From NCBI RefSeq assembly GCF_036898825.1, contig NZ_JARUND010000001.1, positions 5,022,001 through 5,086,000 of the forward strand: a stretch of 64,000 bases of DNA, read 5' to 3'. Under the pieces are notes generated by a model. It did not search any database. It was not told the origin of the DNA and worked only from the letters and a program-made list of their open reading frames with translations. The translations under genes were made by a program, and so were the position numbers. This DNA is from Streptomyces sp. B21-083. Its GTDB lineage: Bacteria; Actinomycetota; Actinomycetes; Streptomycetales; Streptomycetaceae. Below are positions 25,932 through 35,144 of this stretch, one piece after another. The stretch's first letter is position 1. Every line of letters begins with the position of its first letter.

Positions 25932-28900
25932 GTGGCCCAGGAGAGCTTTGAGACGCAGTCCCCCAGCAGCTCGGCAGCGGCGGCGGGGACCTCGGACGTG
26001 TCTGTGCTGACGCTGCCCCGCCCGCAGGAGATCCGCAGCGAGCTGGAGCAGCTTGTCGTGCGGGATCTGCTCGGGCCGATCGGGGATCAGAATGAGGAGC
26101 TGAGCGACAGCCCAGTCGATCAGTATGTGATCGGCCGGCTCGCGCCCAACGGTTCGACCGTGGAACCCGACCAGCTCGATGCGTTGGCTGATGCCGAGCC
26201 TCAAGCACTCGAAGAGGGAGATCGGGAGCCGGACGCCCCAAATGTCCCCAGTCTTCAGCCCTCGGCCATCGGCTTCACGATCTGCCTGGACGGAGACGCC
26301 ACCGAACTGACCGTCGCGGCCTCCTGGGCCCGCTATGAGCGCGTGCCTGCGCCCGAGCACGAGCGGGCCGCCTCGGTGTGGCGCCGGACTCCGGTACTTG
26401 GCACTGCCGCGATCAAGATCAGTGAAGGTGAGATTCTGCCGCAGTCGCTCAACTCGGAGCAGCCGCAGATCATGGTTCGCGGCCGGACTCGGCGTTTCCA
26501 GGGCGACTGGCTGATCTCGCTTTTCCTGGTGAACGCACAGTTGGATATGCCGGGGCCGAAGAACTGGATCTTCCAGGCTGAACTGGAGGTCCATGGGACT
26601 GAGGGTGAGGCACCCTTCAAGCCGCGACAGTCACAGGTCTCGGGAGGTGGTGATCCCTCCGATCAAGGAGAGCAGCGGGCGCTGGCCATGGCCTACCGAT
26701 TCCATCCCGAGTTCGCGGTCGGGCACGGCACCGGCGTACATGCTGTGCGTGCCCGGCATGATCGCCTCCGCGCCTCCGCGATCCGGACTGTCGCGGCACC
26801 CGCGTACGAGGTCCCCTTCACGGACGTCCCGAGTTACACCCACCCCGCGGACTCCGATCTGCCGGAACTCGCTGGTCTTGTACTCGACATGAAGGAGTTG
26901 GCGGAGCTCACGCCGGATCAGCTCCGCAGCGCTCTGATGCCCTTGGTCGACGGGTACCGAGCCTGGATCGGTCGGTGCGAAGCCCGGATCGATGATCCGG
27001 AGCAGCGTCTCGAAGGATTCGCAGCAGACGCTCGGGACAATCTTCGACGGGCCACACGGGCTGCGAGCCGGATCGAAGATGGCATCAACCTTCTGACGAC
27101 AGGGCCAGCACTGGAGGCGTTTCGCTTCGCTAACAGGGCGATGCGCGATCAGCGTGTCCACAGCATGGCTGCTGCGATCCGTCGGCGGAACGACAATATT
27201 GATCTGGAATCCGCTGTCTCCGCCGTGGACCTCCCCAAGAACCGCAGCTGGCGTCCCTTCCAGTTGGCGTTCGTGCTTCTTAACCTCCCCGCCCTGGCGG
27301 ACCCGGGGCACCCCGAACGCGCGGAGGAAGCAACCAGTGCGATCGCCGACCTCCTGTGGTTCCCGACCGGTGGTGGAAAGACCGAGGCGTATCTGGGCCT
27401 GACCGCCTTCACCTTGGCAATCCGTCGTCTGCGGCCGGACCTTGGCGGGATCGATGCCCGCAACGGGGTCGCAGTGCTCATGCGCTACACCCTCCGTCTA
27501 CTGACGATCCAACAGTTCCAGCGTGCAGCCGCACTCATCTGCGCCTGCGAGGTCCTGCGTCGTCAGGACACCGGTGTCTGGGGGGAGCAGCCCTTCCGGC
27601 TCGGCCTGTGGGTCGGTAGCGGCGTGACGCCGAACCGGACGGATCAGGCCGACGACTGGCTGACCAGTCTCCGTCGTTCCCAGGGGCGTCCGGCGCGGGC
27701 GCAGGGATCTCCGCATCAGCTCACCAGTTGTCCCTGGTGCGGCAGTCAGATTGTGCCCGGCCGCGACGTCAGCGTGGATCTGACCACCCGTCGAACCGTT
27801 ATCACCTGCCCGGAACTGTTCAACTGCCCATTCGGGGCGATGTCCGACAGCAGTTCGGGGGGCCAAGGACTCCCCGTCCTCGTCGTGGACGAGGAGATCT
27901 ACCGACTTCTGCCGAGCGTCATCATCGCCACGGTCGACAAGTTCGCACAGCTCCCCTGGAAGGGGGAGACACAGGCCCTCTTCGGCCAGGTGACACAGCG
28001 TTGCAGTCGGCATGGGTACGTCACCAAGGACCTTGCCTCCGCAGAGTGGGAGAAGCCCAGCCACGATGCGAAGGGTGTGCACCCTTCTGCTTCGACCACC
28101 CCGGCCTTGCGCGTGCGGCCACCTGACCTGATCATCCAGGATGAGCTGCACCTGATCTCCGGGCCACTGGGATCCCTGGTAGGCCTCTACGAGTCGGCTG
28201 TCGACAAACTCTCTACGTGGGAGATCGTGCCAGGCAAGTCAGTGCGCCCCAAGGTGATTGCTTCAACGGCAACGGTCCGCCGAGCGGATCGCCAGATCCA
28301 TTCGCTGTTCAACCGTAGGACCGAGGTCTTCCCGCCACCCGGGCTAGAGGCGAGTGACAACTTCTTCGCTCGCCAGCGTGACACCCAGGATCAGGAAGCC
28401 ACGGAGACCCGCCCTGCCATCACCGGCGTCCCCGGGCGCAGGTACGTGGGGATCTGCGCGCAGGGTGTGCGCACGAAATCGACACTGATCCGTATCTATG
28501 TCGCTGTACTGGGAGCCGCCCAGCTCATTCACGAGAAGTACGGCCAGAACGAGATCACCGACCCCTACATGACGCTGGTGGGGTACTTCAACAGTCTGCG
28601 AGACCTCGGCGGCATGCGCCGGCTGGTCGAGGACGATGTCACCACCCGACTCGGCCGTGCAGATCAGCGCGGGCTGGCCAAGCGCTACGACCCTCTACTG
28701 CGCGAGCTCACCTCGCGCATGTCATCGGACGACATCCCCGAGGTCCTGGAACAGTTGGACCTCACGTTCCGGCCGCGAAGCCCGAAGAAGAGCGGCGGAA
28801 CCACCTCGCGCCGGCCAATCGATGTGCTCCTTGCCACCAACATGATCGCCGTGGGCGTGGACGTGTCCCGTCTCGGTGTCATGGTTGTCACCAACCAGCC

Positions 28901-29582
28901 CAAGTCAACGGCCGAGTACATCCAGGCGACAAGCCGAGTAGGCCGTGCCTCTCCGGGCCTGGTCTTCACCGTGCTCAACTGGGTTCGCCCCCGAGATCTC
29001 TCCCACTACGAGACATTCGAGTCGTTCCACGCCACGATCTACCGTCACGTTGAGGCCCTGTCTGTCACTCCCTTCGCTGACCGCGCGGTGGACCGTGGGC
29101 TTTCAGGTGTCCTCGTCGCACTGGTCCGCAACCTGGAGCAGCAGTACAACGGCAACACGGGCGCACAGCAGTTCGACACTCGCGGCAAGCTGTCCGACCA
29201 CGTATCGGGCTACCTCAGCCGACGAGCGCGTGATGTCGCTGCCGCCCGGCCTGTCGGTGACGAGGTTCGACGCCAGCTCGACAGCCGCCTCGACCACTGG
29301 GACCGTATGCGCAAACAGCCCGCGACCGTCCTGGGCTACCGCAAGCCGTACCGGATCCAAGACGACATGATCGGCTTGCTTCATGAACCGGACGGTGGCC
29401 CCTGGCGTGCGATGAGCTGTCCGACTTCGCTGCGCGAGGTGGAACCGGGAATCCGGCTCATCCTCCATACCGGTCCGAGTGGTGAAGAGGCAGATGAACC
29501 TGCCTTCCAGCCTCGAGTGGACGACCCGGAGACCTCACATCCGCAACAGCTCGGCGGAGCCATTGCCGACGAGGAGAACTGA
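25932..29582 (+). CDS. drmA: DISARM helicase DrmA
   Basis: 1216-residue DISARM core helicase. Start GTG 25932 follows AGGG about 10 bases upstream; the frame runs back to 25638, but that part overlaps the opposite-strand gene and is not protein-like. Helicase motifs: Walker A FPTGGGKTEAYLG (K483), DELH at 737-740, ASTATVRRA, and the C-terminal lobe LLATNMIAVGVDVSRLG ... ATSRVGRA. A Cys pair, CPWCG with a later CPELFNC, suggests a zinc site between the lobes. With DrmB it forms the DISARM core complex, known to bind DNA with a 5' overhang in an auto-inhibited state. It is 3 bases from drmB. Confidence 0.92.
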   Translation: MAQESFETQSPSSSAAAAGTSDVSVLTLPRPQEIRSELEQLVVRDLLGPIGDQNEELSDSPVDQYVIGRLAPNGSTVEPDQLDALADAEPQALEEGDREPDAPNVPSLQPSAIGFTICLDGDATELTVAASWARYERVPAPEHERAASVWRRTPVLGTAAIKISEGEILPQSLNSEQPQIMVRGRTRRFQGDWLISLFLVNAQLDMPGPKNWIFQAELEVHGTEGEAPFKPRQSQVSGGGDPSDQGEQRALAMAYRFHPEFAVGHGTGVHAVRARHDRLRASAIRTVAAPAYEVPFTDVPSYTHPADSDLPELAGLVLDMKELAELTPDQLRSALMPLVDGYRAWIGRCEARIDDPEQRLEGFAADARDNLRRATRAASRIEDGINLLTTGPALEAFRFANRAMRDQRVHSMAAAIRRRNDNIDLESAVSAVDLPKNRSWRPFQLAFVLLNLPALADPGHPERAEEATSAIADLLWFPTGGGKTEAYLGLTAFTLAIRRLRPDLGGIDARNGVAVLMRYTLRLLTIQQFQRAAALICACEVLRRQDTGVWGEQPFRLGLWVGSGVTPNRTDQADDWLTSLRRSQGRPARAQGSPHQLTSCPWCGSQIVPGRDVSVDLTTRRTVITCPELFNCPFGAMSDSSSGGQGLPVLVVDEEIYRLLPSVIIATVDKFAQLPWKGETQALFGQVTQRCSRHGYVTKDLASAEWEKPSHDAKGVHPSASTTPALRVRPPDLIIQDELHLISGPLGSLVGLYESAVDKLSTWEIVPGKSVRPKVIASTATVRRADRQIHSLFNRRTEVFPPPGLEASDNFFARQRDTQDQEATETRPAITGVPGRRYVGICAQGVRTKSTLIRIYVAVLGAAQLIHEKYGQNEITDPYMTLVGYFNSLRDLGGMRRLVEDDVTTRLGRADQRGLAKRYDPLLRELTSRMSSDDIPEVLEQLDLTFRPRSPKKSGGTTSRRPIDVLLATNMIAVGVDVSRLGVMVVTNQPKSTAEYIQATSRVGRASPGLVFTVLNWVRPRDLSHYETFESFHATIYRHVEALSVTPFADRAVDRGLSGVLVALVRNLEQQYNGNTGAQQFDTRGKLSDHVSGYLSRRARDVAAARPVGDEVRRQLDSRLDHWDRMRKQPATVLGYRKPYRIQDDMIGLLHEPDGGPWRAMSCPTSLREVEPGIRLILHTGPSGEEADEPAFQPRVDDPETSHPQQLGGAIADEEN

Positions 29583-29585
29583 GCC

Positions 29586-31439
29586 GTGACCACCGCCTCT
29601 GCCCAGCCGCTGCGTGTCGGCGAACTCCGCCCGAGCCAACTTCTGCACACCTACGGGATCGGATCAGTCGCCGATCTGCCCAACCTGTCCGTCATGGTGA
29701 TGGGCCTCGACCACTGGAATCTGGAGAACACCAAGATCCTTACGGAGGATCGCCTGCTTGCAGCTACTAAGCGTCGGCTCGGACAGCAGGTTCAGACCCT
29801 ACGGACTCCGCCTTACGCACCGGAAACCACGGACGTCTACGGTGCATGGGCTCGGGTGGGCGTACCTGTCACGCTCTTCCCACGGTGGCTCCGCTGTTCC
29901 GACGGACGGTGCAACCGTCTCGCCCCAGCGAACTCCGGACTCTTCGAACTGCTCCCGCACACGTACTCGCCCGAGAAGATCCGCTACGTGCACTCGTGTC
30001 GAGGAAGCGGGGGGAATCGTCCGTCCGCAGTCCCCGCTCGCTTCCTCATCGCCTGTGCCGAGGGCCACCTTGACGACTTCCCATGGTCTTACTTCGTCCA
30101 CCGAGGCGTAGAGCCGATCGGTGAGCACACACTCAAGCTCCAGGAGCGGGGTACCACCGGCGAAGCTGCGAACATCTTCGTCACGTGCTCATGCGACAGC
30201 AGCCGCACCATGGCTGAGGCGATCGGAATGCGCGGCGAATCCGAACTCCCCGGATGTCGCGGGCGCCATCCCCACCTGGGCACGTTCCAGGGCTGTGGGC
30301 AGACCGTGCGCACTCTGGCCCTAGGCGCTACGAATAGTTGGTTCGCGGCACAGCTCAGCGTCTTCAGCCTGCCCAAGGCGGAGGAGCCGCTTGAACAGGC
30401 CATCCGGGATAACTGGAAGATGCTCAGCCTCCTCGCCCATGTTCCTGCGGAAGCTGCACTCATGCTGCTTCCCACTCAGGTGTGCTGGCCGCAACTCGAG
30501 CCCTTTGGCGTCGGTGAGGTCTGGAAAGCCATTCGCAGCGAGGCCGACCGGCAGGCGTCGCATCAGCACGGTGACGCCGAGGATGTCGACGAGCTGGATC
30601 TCGCGACACCGGAGTGGGAAGCGTTCACACAGCGAACCCGCAGTCAACTGCCCGATTTCACAACGAAACCGGAGCCCGTCCCTCTCGCCGCGAGCGGCTG
30701 GTTGAAACAGGTGGTTCTCGTCCAGCGGCTTCGGGAAGTCGCAGCGCTCACCGGGTTCACGCGCATCGACGCGCCGGAGTGGCGTCCCCAGGACGACGAT
30801 GATGCCGACCGGCTGGCTCCTCTCTCTGTTGAACCGCCGACCTGGGTGCCATGCGCCGAACTAAGGGGAGAGGGAGTGTTCTTGCGCTTCGATGAGAAGC
30901 GCATCGCAGTCTGGGAGCAACTGCCCGAAGTAAGGAGGCGAGAGAGCGAACTGCGCGGCGCCTATGCGCAATGGTGCGCCAACCGTTCTGTCGACCCGCA
31001 ATGGCCGGGCGCCCGTTACGTGCTGCTGCACTCCTTCTCGCACATGCTTATCCGAGAATTCGCCCTGGAGTGTGGCTACGGGGCCTCCGGGATAGGGGAG
31101 CGGATCTACGCACGGTCCGGGGACAAACCCATGGCAGGCGTGCTGCTGTACACCGCCGCCCCCGACAGTGAAGGAACGCTCGGTGGATTGGTGACGCTCG
31201 GGCAACAGGGGAGGCTTGGCCCGCTTCTCTCGCAAGCACTGGATGCAGCCCGGTTGTGCAGTTCAGACCCGTTGTGCGCGGAACACGACCCCACAGTGCA
31301 CAGTCGACTCCACGGAGCGGCCTGCCACGCTTGCCTCTTCGCAGCCGAGACTTCGTGTGAAAAGGGCAACCACTTCCTGGACCGGGCCATGCTCGTGGAG
31401 ACCTTGGCGGGTGGCACGTTCGGATTCTTCGCTTCGTGA
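29586..31439 (+). CDS. drmB: DISARM DUF1998 protein DrmB
   Basis: 617-residue partner of DrmA. GTG start at 29586, 3 bases after the drmA stop. It has the DrmB N-terminal signature GELRPSQLLHTYGIGSVADL and probable zinc ligands at C104 and C109, with further Cys in HSCRGSGG and IACAEGH. The C-terminal DUF1998 domain contains YVLLHSFSHMLIREFALECG, YGASGIGERIY and the Cys cluster C580, C583 and C591. It overlaps drmC by GTGA. Complete, with normal domain order. Confidence 0.92.
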   Translation: MTTASAQPLRVGELRPSQLLHTYGIGSVADLPNLSVMVMGLDHWNLENTKILTEDRLLAATKRRLGQQVQTLRTPPYAPETTDVYGAWARVGVPVTLFPRWLRCSDGRCNRLAPANSGLFELLPHTYSPEKIRYVHSCRGSGGNRPSAVPARFLIACAEGHLDDFPWSYFVHRGVEPIGEHTLKLQERGTTGEAANIFVTCSCDSSRTMAEAIGMRGESELPGCRGRHPHLGTFQGCGQTVRTLALGATNSWFAAQLSVFSLPKAEEPLEQAIRDNWKMLSLLAHVPAEAALMLLPTQVCWPQLEPFGVGEVWKAIRSEADRQASHQHGDAEDVDELDLATPEWEAFTQRTRSQLPDFTTKPEPVPLAASGWLKQVVLVQRLREVAALTGFTRIDAPEWRPQDDDDADRLAPLSVEPPTWVPCAELRGEGVFLRFDEKRIAVWEQLPEVRRRESELRGAYAQWCANRSVDPQWPGARYVLLHSFSHMLIREFALECGYGASGIGERIYARSGDKPMAGVLLYTAAPDSEGTLGGLVTLGQQGRLGPLLSQALDAARLCSSDPLCAEHDPTVHSRLHGAACHACLFAAETSCEKGNHFLDRAMLVETLAGGTFGFFAS

Positions 31440-32242
31440 GTTCCGATCACGTCGTCGCTGACGCTGACGCGGATCCTCTGGCGGCTCAGCTCGCCGAGCT
31501 GGGCCGCTTCCTCCCGCCCGTCCATCGAAGGGCGTGGGCACGTGTGCTGAAGTCGCTCGAAGGGCCGGGCCCGACGACGGTAGCCAGACTGCTCGCAGCG
31601 CACCCAGGTGTCGGCCTCGCCGCTCGGGCCGACGCACTTGTCAGCCTGTGGAGGCAGAACGCCCCAGAGCTGTCCGGGTCCGCGCTGGCGTTTGCACTCG
31701 AGACTGCGGCAAGTCAGTTCGATTACCTGCGTGCGGAGCAACACCTGGACCTCGTGGTGAGTGGCCCCACCTCCCGGGCCGTACCAGTACGGTCGACGAG
31801 CAGTGTGGCTGTCGAAGTCATCCGCCATGCTCGGGCCAATCTCCTTGTGGTGAGCTTTGCCGCGTACGGTGTGAAGGAGATCGTCCAGGAGCTCAAGCTG
31901 GCGGCTGGGCGCGGCGTTCGTCTCGATCTCGTGCTGGAGACATCGACTTCTGCTGTGAATGCCTTCGAGGGCCTTGGCCCTTCGGCACGCCTTTGGCACT
32001 GGCCAGATGAAGGTCGTAGCCGTACCGGAGGTGGCAGGGCAGCACTGCACGCAAAAATCATCGCCGCTGACCGCGAGGTCATACTGCTGGGTAGCGCCAA
32101 TCTCACCGACCGTGCGTTCGCCGACAACCTGGAGATCGGGTTAGTCCTTCACAACCGGGCGCTTGTTGGCCGGGTCGTTGATCATTTCACCGCGCTGATG
32201 GACCCCGCTCGCGGCCCGCTGAAGCCGCTCGGATGTGAGTGA
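31436..32242 (+). CDS. drmC: DISARM phospholipase D-like protein DrmC
   Basis: 268 residues, starting at GTG 31436 inside the drmB stop. It has one HKD motif, H205-A-K207 with D212, followed by LLGSANLTDRAF, typical of PLD-family nucleases and phosphodiesterases. The N-terminal half is helical (LPPVHRRAWARVLKSLEGPG). DrmC is the last gene of DISARM and in the Bacillus system was dispensable for protection. A 259-base gap then separates the next operon. Confidence 0.9.
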   Translation: MSSDHVVADADADPLAAQLAELGRFLPPVHRRAWARVLKSLEGPGPTTVARLLAAHPGVGLAARADALVSLWRQNAPELSGSALAFALETAASQFDYLRAEQHLDLVVSGPTSRAVPVRSTSSVAVEVIRHARANLLVVSFAAYGVKEIVQELKLAAGRGVRLDLVLETSTSAVNAFEGLGPSARLWHWPDEGRSRTGGGRAALHAKIIAADREVILLGSANLTDRAFADNLEIGLVLHNRALVGRVVDHFTALMDPARGPLKPLGCE

Positions 32243-32501
32243 GTCGGTTCACTTCGACGGACGCAGCAGACGTGAGGGGCCGCGCCAGAAGCGGGAACTT
32301 GGGGCTGGCAGTGCTGCGGTCGCTGACGCTGTTGTGATGGCGTGACCTGCTCCGAACCGGCCCGGCGCGGAGCCCGGGAGCTCGAACACCTTTCGGCCGG
32401 GCTTCCGAGAGCTCGTTTGCAGTGGCCGGGCTACCAAAGCATCAGTGGGCTCTCTACGGTTGCATCAGCGAGGTCTTGAAGGTCGTGCCCAAGGGGGTTT
32501 T

Positions 32502-32957
32502 GTGGAAGCTGAGTTGGCAGCGCTGGCGGCGTCCGGAGCGACGACGCTGGTCGGGCTCATGGTGTCGGAGACCTGGGCACAGGCGAGGGATCGAGTCGCT
32601 CGATTCTTTGCACGTGGCGGCGACGGGAGCTCAACTGGGGAAGAACTCCAGCTGTCCCAGCAGGAGCTGATGGTGGCTCATGCCGAGCAGGACGAACTCG
32701 CCGGGTCGGATATCGAGGCTGTATGGAGGACGCGGCTGCGTCGTGTCCTCCTGGCTGATCCCGAGGCGGCGGAAGAACTCCGGCTGCTGCTCGCAGAGTT
32801 GGACCCGAATGCACAGAACGACCCCTCTGTTTCTGTGCACAACAGCATCAGCGGGGGCGTGCAGAACGGCCCGGTCTTCCAGGGGCAGCACTTCTCCGGT
32901 CTGACCTTCGGCGCCTCTGGGGCGGTTCCGCCCGAGCAGGGTGCCGGAGCGGTGTGA
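32502..32957 (+). CDS. Bell-domain-like effector with C-terminal amyloid signalling motif
   Basis: 151 residues from GTG 32502 behind AAGGGGG. The N-terminal helical domain (residues 1-105; SGATTLVGLMVSETWAQARD, then RFFARGG) resembles the bacterial Bell domain, a predicted membrane-targeting cell-death domain related in architecture to fungal HeLo/HET-S. A short Asn/Ser linker leads to the motif SGGVQNGPVFQGQHFSGLTF (117-136). The same pattern is at the N-terminus of the next gene's NLR protein. In the known bacterial BASS pairs the NLR motif templates amyloid folding of the effector motif and so activates the effector. Stop and next start overlap (TGATG). The Bell call is from pattern only. 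Confidence 0.65.
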   Translation: MEAELAALAASGATTLVGLMVSETWAQARDRVARFFARGGDGSSTGEELQLSQQELMVAHAEQDELAGSDIEAVWRTRLRRVLLADPEAAEELRLLLAELDPNAQNDPSVSVHNSISGGVQNGPVFQGQHFSGLTFGASGAVPPEQGAGAV

Positions 32958-35134
32958 TGAGCGAGAGTTTCAGGGATCGTCAGGGACATCCGTACGTCAG
33001 GAACGACCTGTCCGGGAACGTCGACGGACCGGTCGTCCAGGCCCAGGAGATCCATGGCGGCATCACATTCAACGTCCGAACGGTGGTGGCCGACGGTCCG
33101 GTCCTCCGCCCTGATCAGGTGCCGCCGCTGACCGTGTGGTGCGTCAACCACGTGGAAGAACTCTCGCTTCTCGACTCGGACTTGCGCGCTGTCCTGCGTG
33201 GATCCTCCGGCATCGGGTTCGTCGTGATCTCCGGTATCCCCGGCGTCGGCAAGACGACTCTGGCCTGCCGATGGGCCGACACGGTCCGTGACCGATTCCC
33301 GGACGGGCAGATTTTCATCGACTACGCGGCACTGCGCCGCCGGGCGGGTGGTGATGTGTCGGCGGCCCTGGTGATGTGCCTGAGAGCCCTCGGGGTGCAT
33401 GACACGTTCCTGCCGGAGTCCCTTGAGGAGTTGACCGCGCACTACCGCTCCCGGACCGCGGACCGCCGTATTCTCGTCGTTCTCGACGATGCGAATCGGC
33501 CCGGCCAAGTGCTGCCCCTGGTGCCGAAGGGGCCGGGCAGCGCACTGCTGGTCACCAGTAACGGCAAGCTGGGTGAGCTGGTGGCTCTGGACGGGGCACG
33601 CCCGCTGCCCCTCGAACCGTTGAGCATGGCCGATGGCCTGCGGTTGCTGGCGCAGCGGTGTGGTGAGGAGGCCGTCGAGGCGGAGCGGGGCGCTGCCGAA
33701 CGGCTCGTCGAGTTCTGCGCCGGCCTGCCGAAGGCACTGCAACTCGTGGCCGCCCGCCTCCTGACCAGCAAGCGGCTCACGATGAGTCGGCTGGCCGAAG
33801 AACTCGCCGACGAAACCCGCCGCCTGCGAGGGCTGTCTCTGCGAGGGGAACATTCGGTGTCCGCCGTACTCGATCTCACCTACCGTGCGCTGCCGCCCGA
33901 CGCGGCTCGGCTGTACCGGGTCCTCGGCTGGCTCCCGGGGCGTACGTTCGACGCCGGTACGGCTGCCGTCGCCGCATGCCTGGACGTGGCGACGGTGGAA
34001 GCGTTGCTGGATGTCCTGGAAGAGTCCAGCCTCGTCGATGTGACGGAGGACGATCGCTTTCGCTTCCATGACCTCGTACGCCTGCACGCACGCGAGCGTG
34101 CGGCCGAGGCAGCTGAGGAGGAGCCGGAGGGCGGCCAGCAGGCTGTGGTGGAACGGGTGGCCACCCACTACCTGGCTCTCACCGCGTTCGCCGACCGGGC
34201 TGTCAGGGAGGACCGGCTGAGGATCGGGAATCTGACCGGCCTCCTGCGCGATGCATCGGACCCTTTCGCGGCGGAGGGCGGCCCGGATCCGCTGGCCTGG
34301 CTGGAGGCCGAGCGCGCCGGCATCCTGGCCGTACTGCGGGAGGCGTCCGGGCTCGGTCTCCACAAACACGCATGGCAGCTGGCGGAGGGCTTCACGGTCC
34401 TGTTCCTGCACCGCAGGTACCTGGGGGACTGGAAGGAGTCCCTGGAGCTGGGAGCGGACGCGGCGGCCGCGGCCATGGTGCCGGCCGCGGAGGCCCGGTT
34501 GCGCAGCCTGCTGTCGCGGCCCCTCATGGACCTCGGGGAGTACGACCGGGCGCGTACAGAGTTGGAGAAGGCGGTCGCCTGCGCGGAGGTGTCGGCGCAC
34601 GCCGCGCTGAAGGCTTCCGTGCAGGAGTTCTTCGGACGCTACTGGGACCGCTTCGACCCCTCCCGCGCCATGGAAGCGTACCGGCGGTCCGTCGAGCTCA
34701 ATATCGAGGCCGGGGAATGGCGAGGGGTGGCCATCGCCACGTACTTCCTGGGCTGCGCGCAGGATGCCGCAGGCCGCCACGACCAGGCCCTGGACACGTT
34801 GCGCCGGGCCCGTCAGGACCTGCTGGCCCGCGACGACAAGCGGATGGCGGCCCGCGCGCTGGCTGCCATCGGCGCCGTCCACGACCACAAGGGGGACTCG
34901 GACGCGGCGATGTGCGTACTGAGTGAGGCGGCTGACGCGTTGCGCGCGGGAAAGGCCAGTCACTACGAGGCCCAGGCATTGGTCCTGCTCGCCGACATCA
35001 CGGAGCGTACTGGCGGCGCTGAGGAGACCGTACGCGAGCATGTCATTCGGGCCCACGAGATCTACGAGACAGGCGGCAGCCCGGAGGCGGAGAAACTGCG
35101 GGAACGCCTCGACCGTCTAGGCGGGGCCATGTGA
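32957..35134 (+). CDS. NLR-like STAND ATPase: amyloid motif, NB-ARC, TPR
   Basis: 725 residues from ATG 32957. The N-terminal motif SGNVDGPVVQAQEIHGGITF (19-38) matches the upstream effector's C-terminus. NB-ARC domain: Walker A GIPGVGKTT (K99), Walker B ILVVLDD, the GLPKAL motif (GxP), and FHDLVRLHAR in the MHD position. TPR-like helical repeats follow from about residue 400 to the end (YRRSVELNIEAGEWRGVAIA, LGCAQDAAGRHDQALDTLRR). It is predicted to be a sensor that oligomerises on recognising an infection signal and triggers the partner through amyloid templating. It converges on the next gene, 10 bases between stops. Confidence 0.8.
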   Translation: MSESFRDRQGHPYVRNDLSGNVDGPVVQAQEIHGGITFNVRTVVADGPVLRPDQVPPLTVWCVNHVEELSLLDSDLRAVLRGSSGIGFVVISGIPGVGKTTLACRWADTVRDRFPDGQIFIDYAALRRRAGGDVSAALVMCLRALGVHDTFLPESLEELTAHYRSRTADRRILVVLDDANRPGQVLPLVPKGPGSALLVTSNGKLGELVALDGARPLPLEPLSMADGLRLLAQRCGEEAVEAERGAAERLVEFCAGLPKALQLVAARLLTSKRLTMSRLAEELADETRRLRGLSLRGEHSVSAVLDLTYRALPPDAARLYRVLGWLPGRTFDAGTAAVAACLDVATVEALLDVLEESSLVDVTEDDRFRFHDLVRLHARERAAEAAEEEPEGGQQAVVERVATHYLALTAFADRAVREDRLRIGNLTGLLRDASDPFAAEGGPDPLAWLEAERAGILAVLREASGLGLHKHAWQLAEGFTVLFLHRRYLGDWKESLELGADAAAAAMVPAAEARLRSLLSRPLMDLGEYDRARTELEKAVACAEVSAHAALKASVQEFFGRYWDRFDPSRAMEAYRRSVELNIEAGEWRGVAIATYFLGCAQDAAGRHDQALDTLRRARQDLLARDDKRMAARALAAIGAVHDHKGDSDAAMCVLSEAADALRAGKASHYEAQALVLLADITERTGGAEETVREHVIRAHEIYETGGSPEAEKLRERLDRLGGAM

Positions 35135-35144
35135 GGAGCGCATT

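Noticed and set aside
14469..32242. BREX or Pgl system
   Set aside because: There is no pglZ, brxC or pglW; the helicase, DUF1998 and PLD genes match DISARM.
32678..35056. 792-codon minus-strand open frame
   Set aside because: Shadow of the NB-ARC gene; no recognisable motif or ribosome site.
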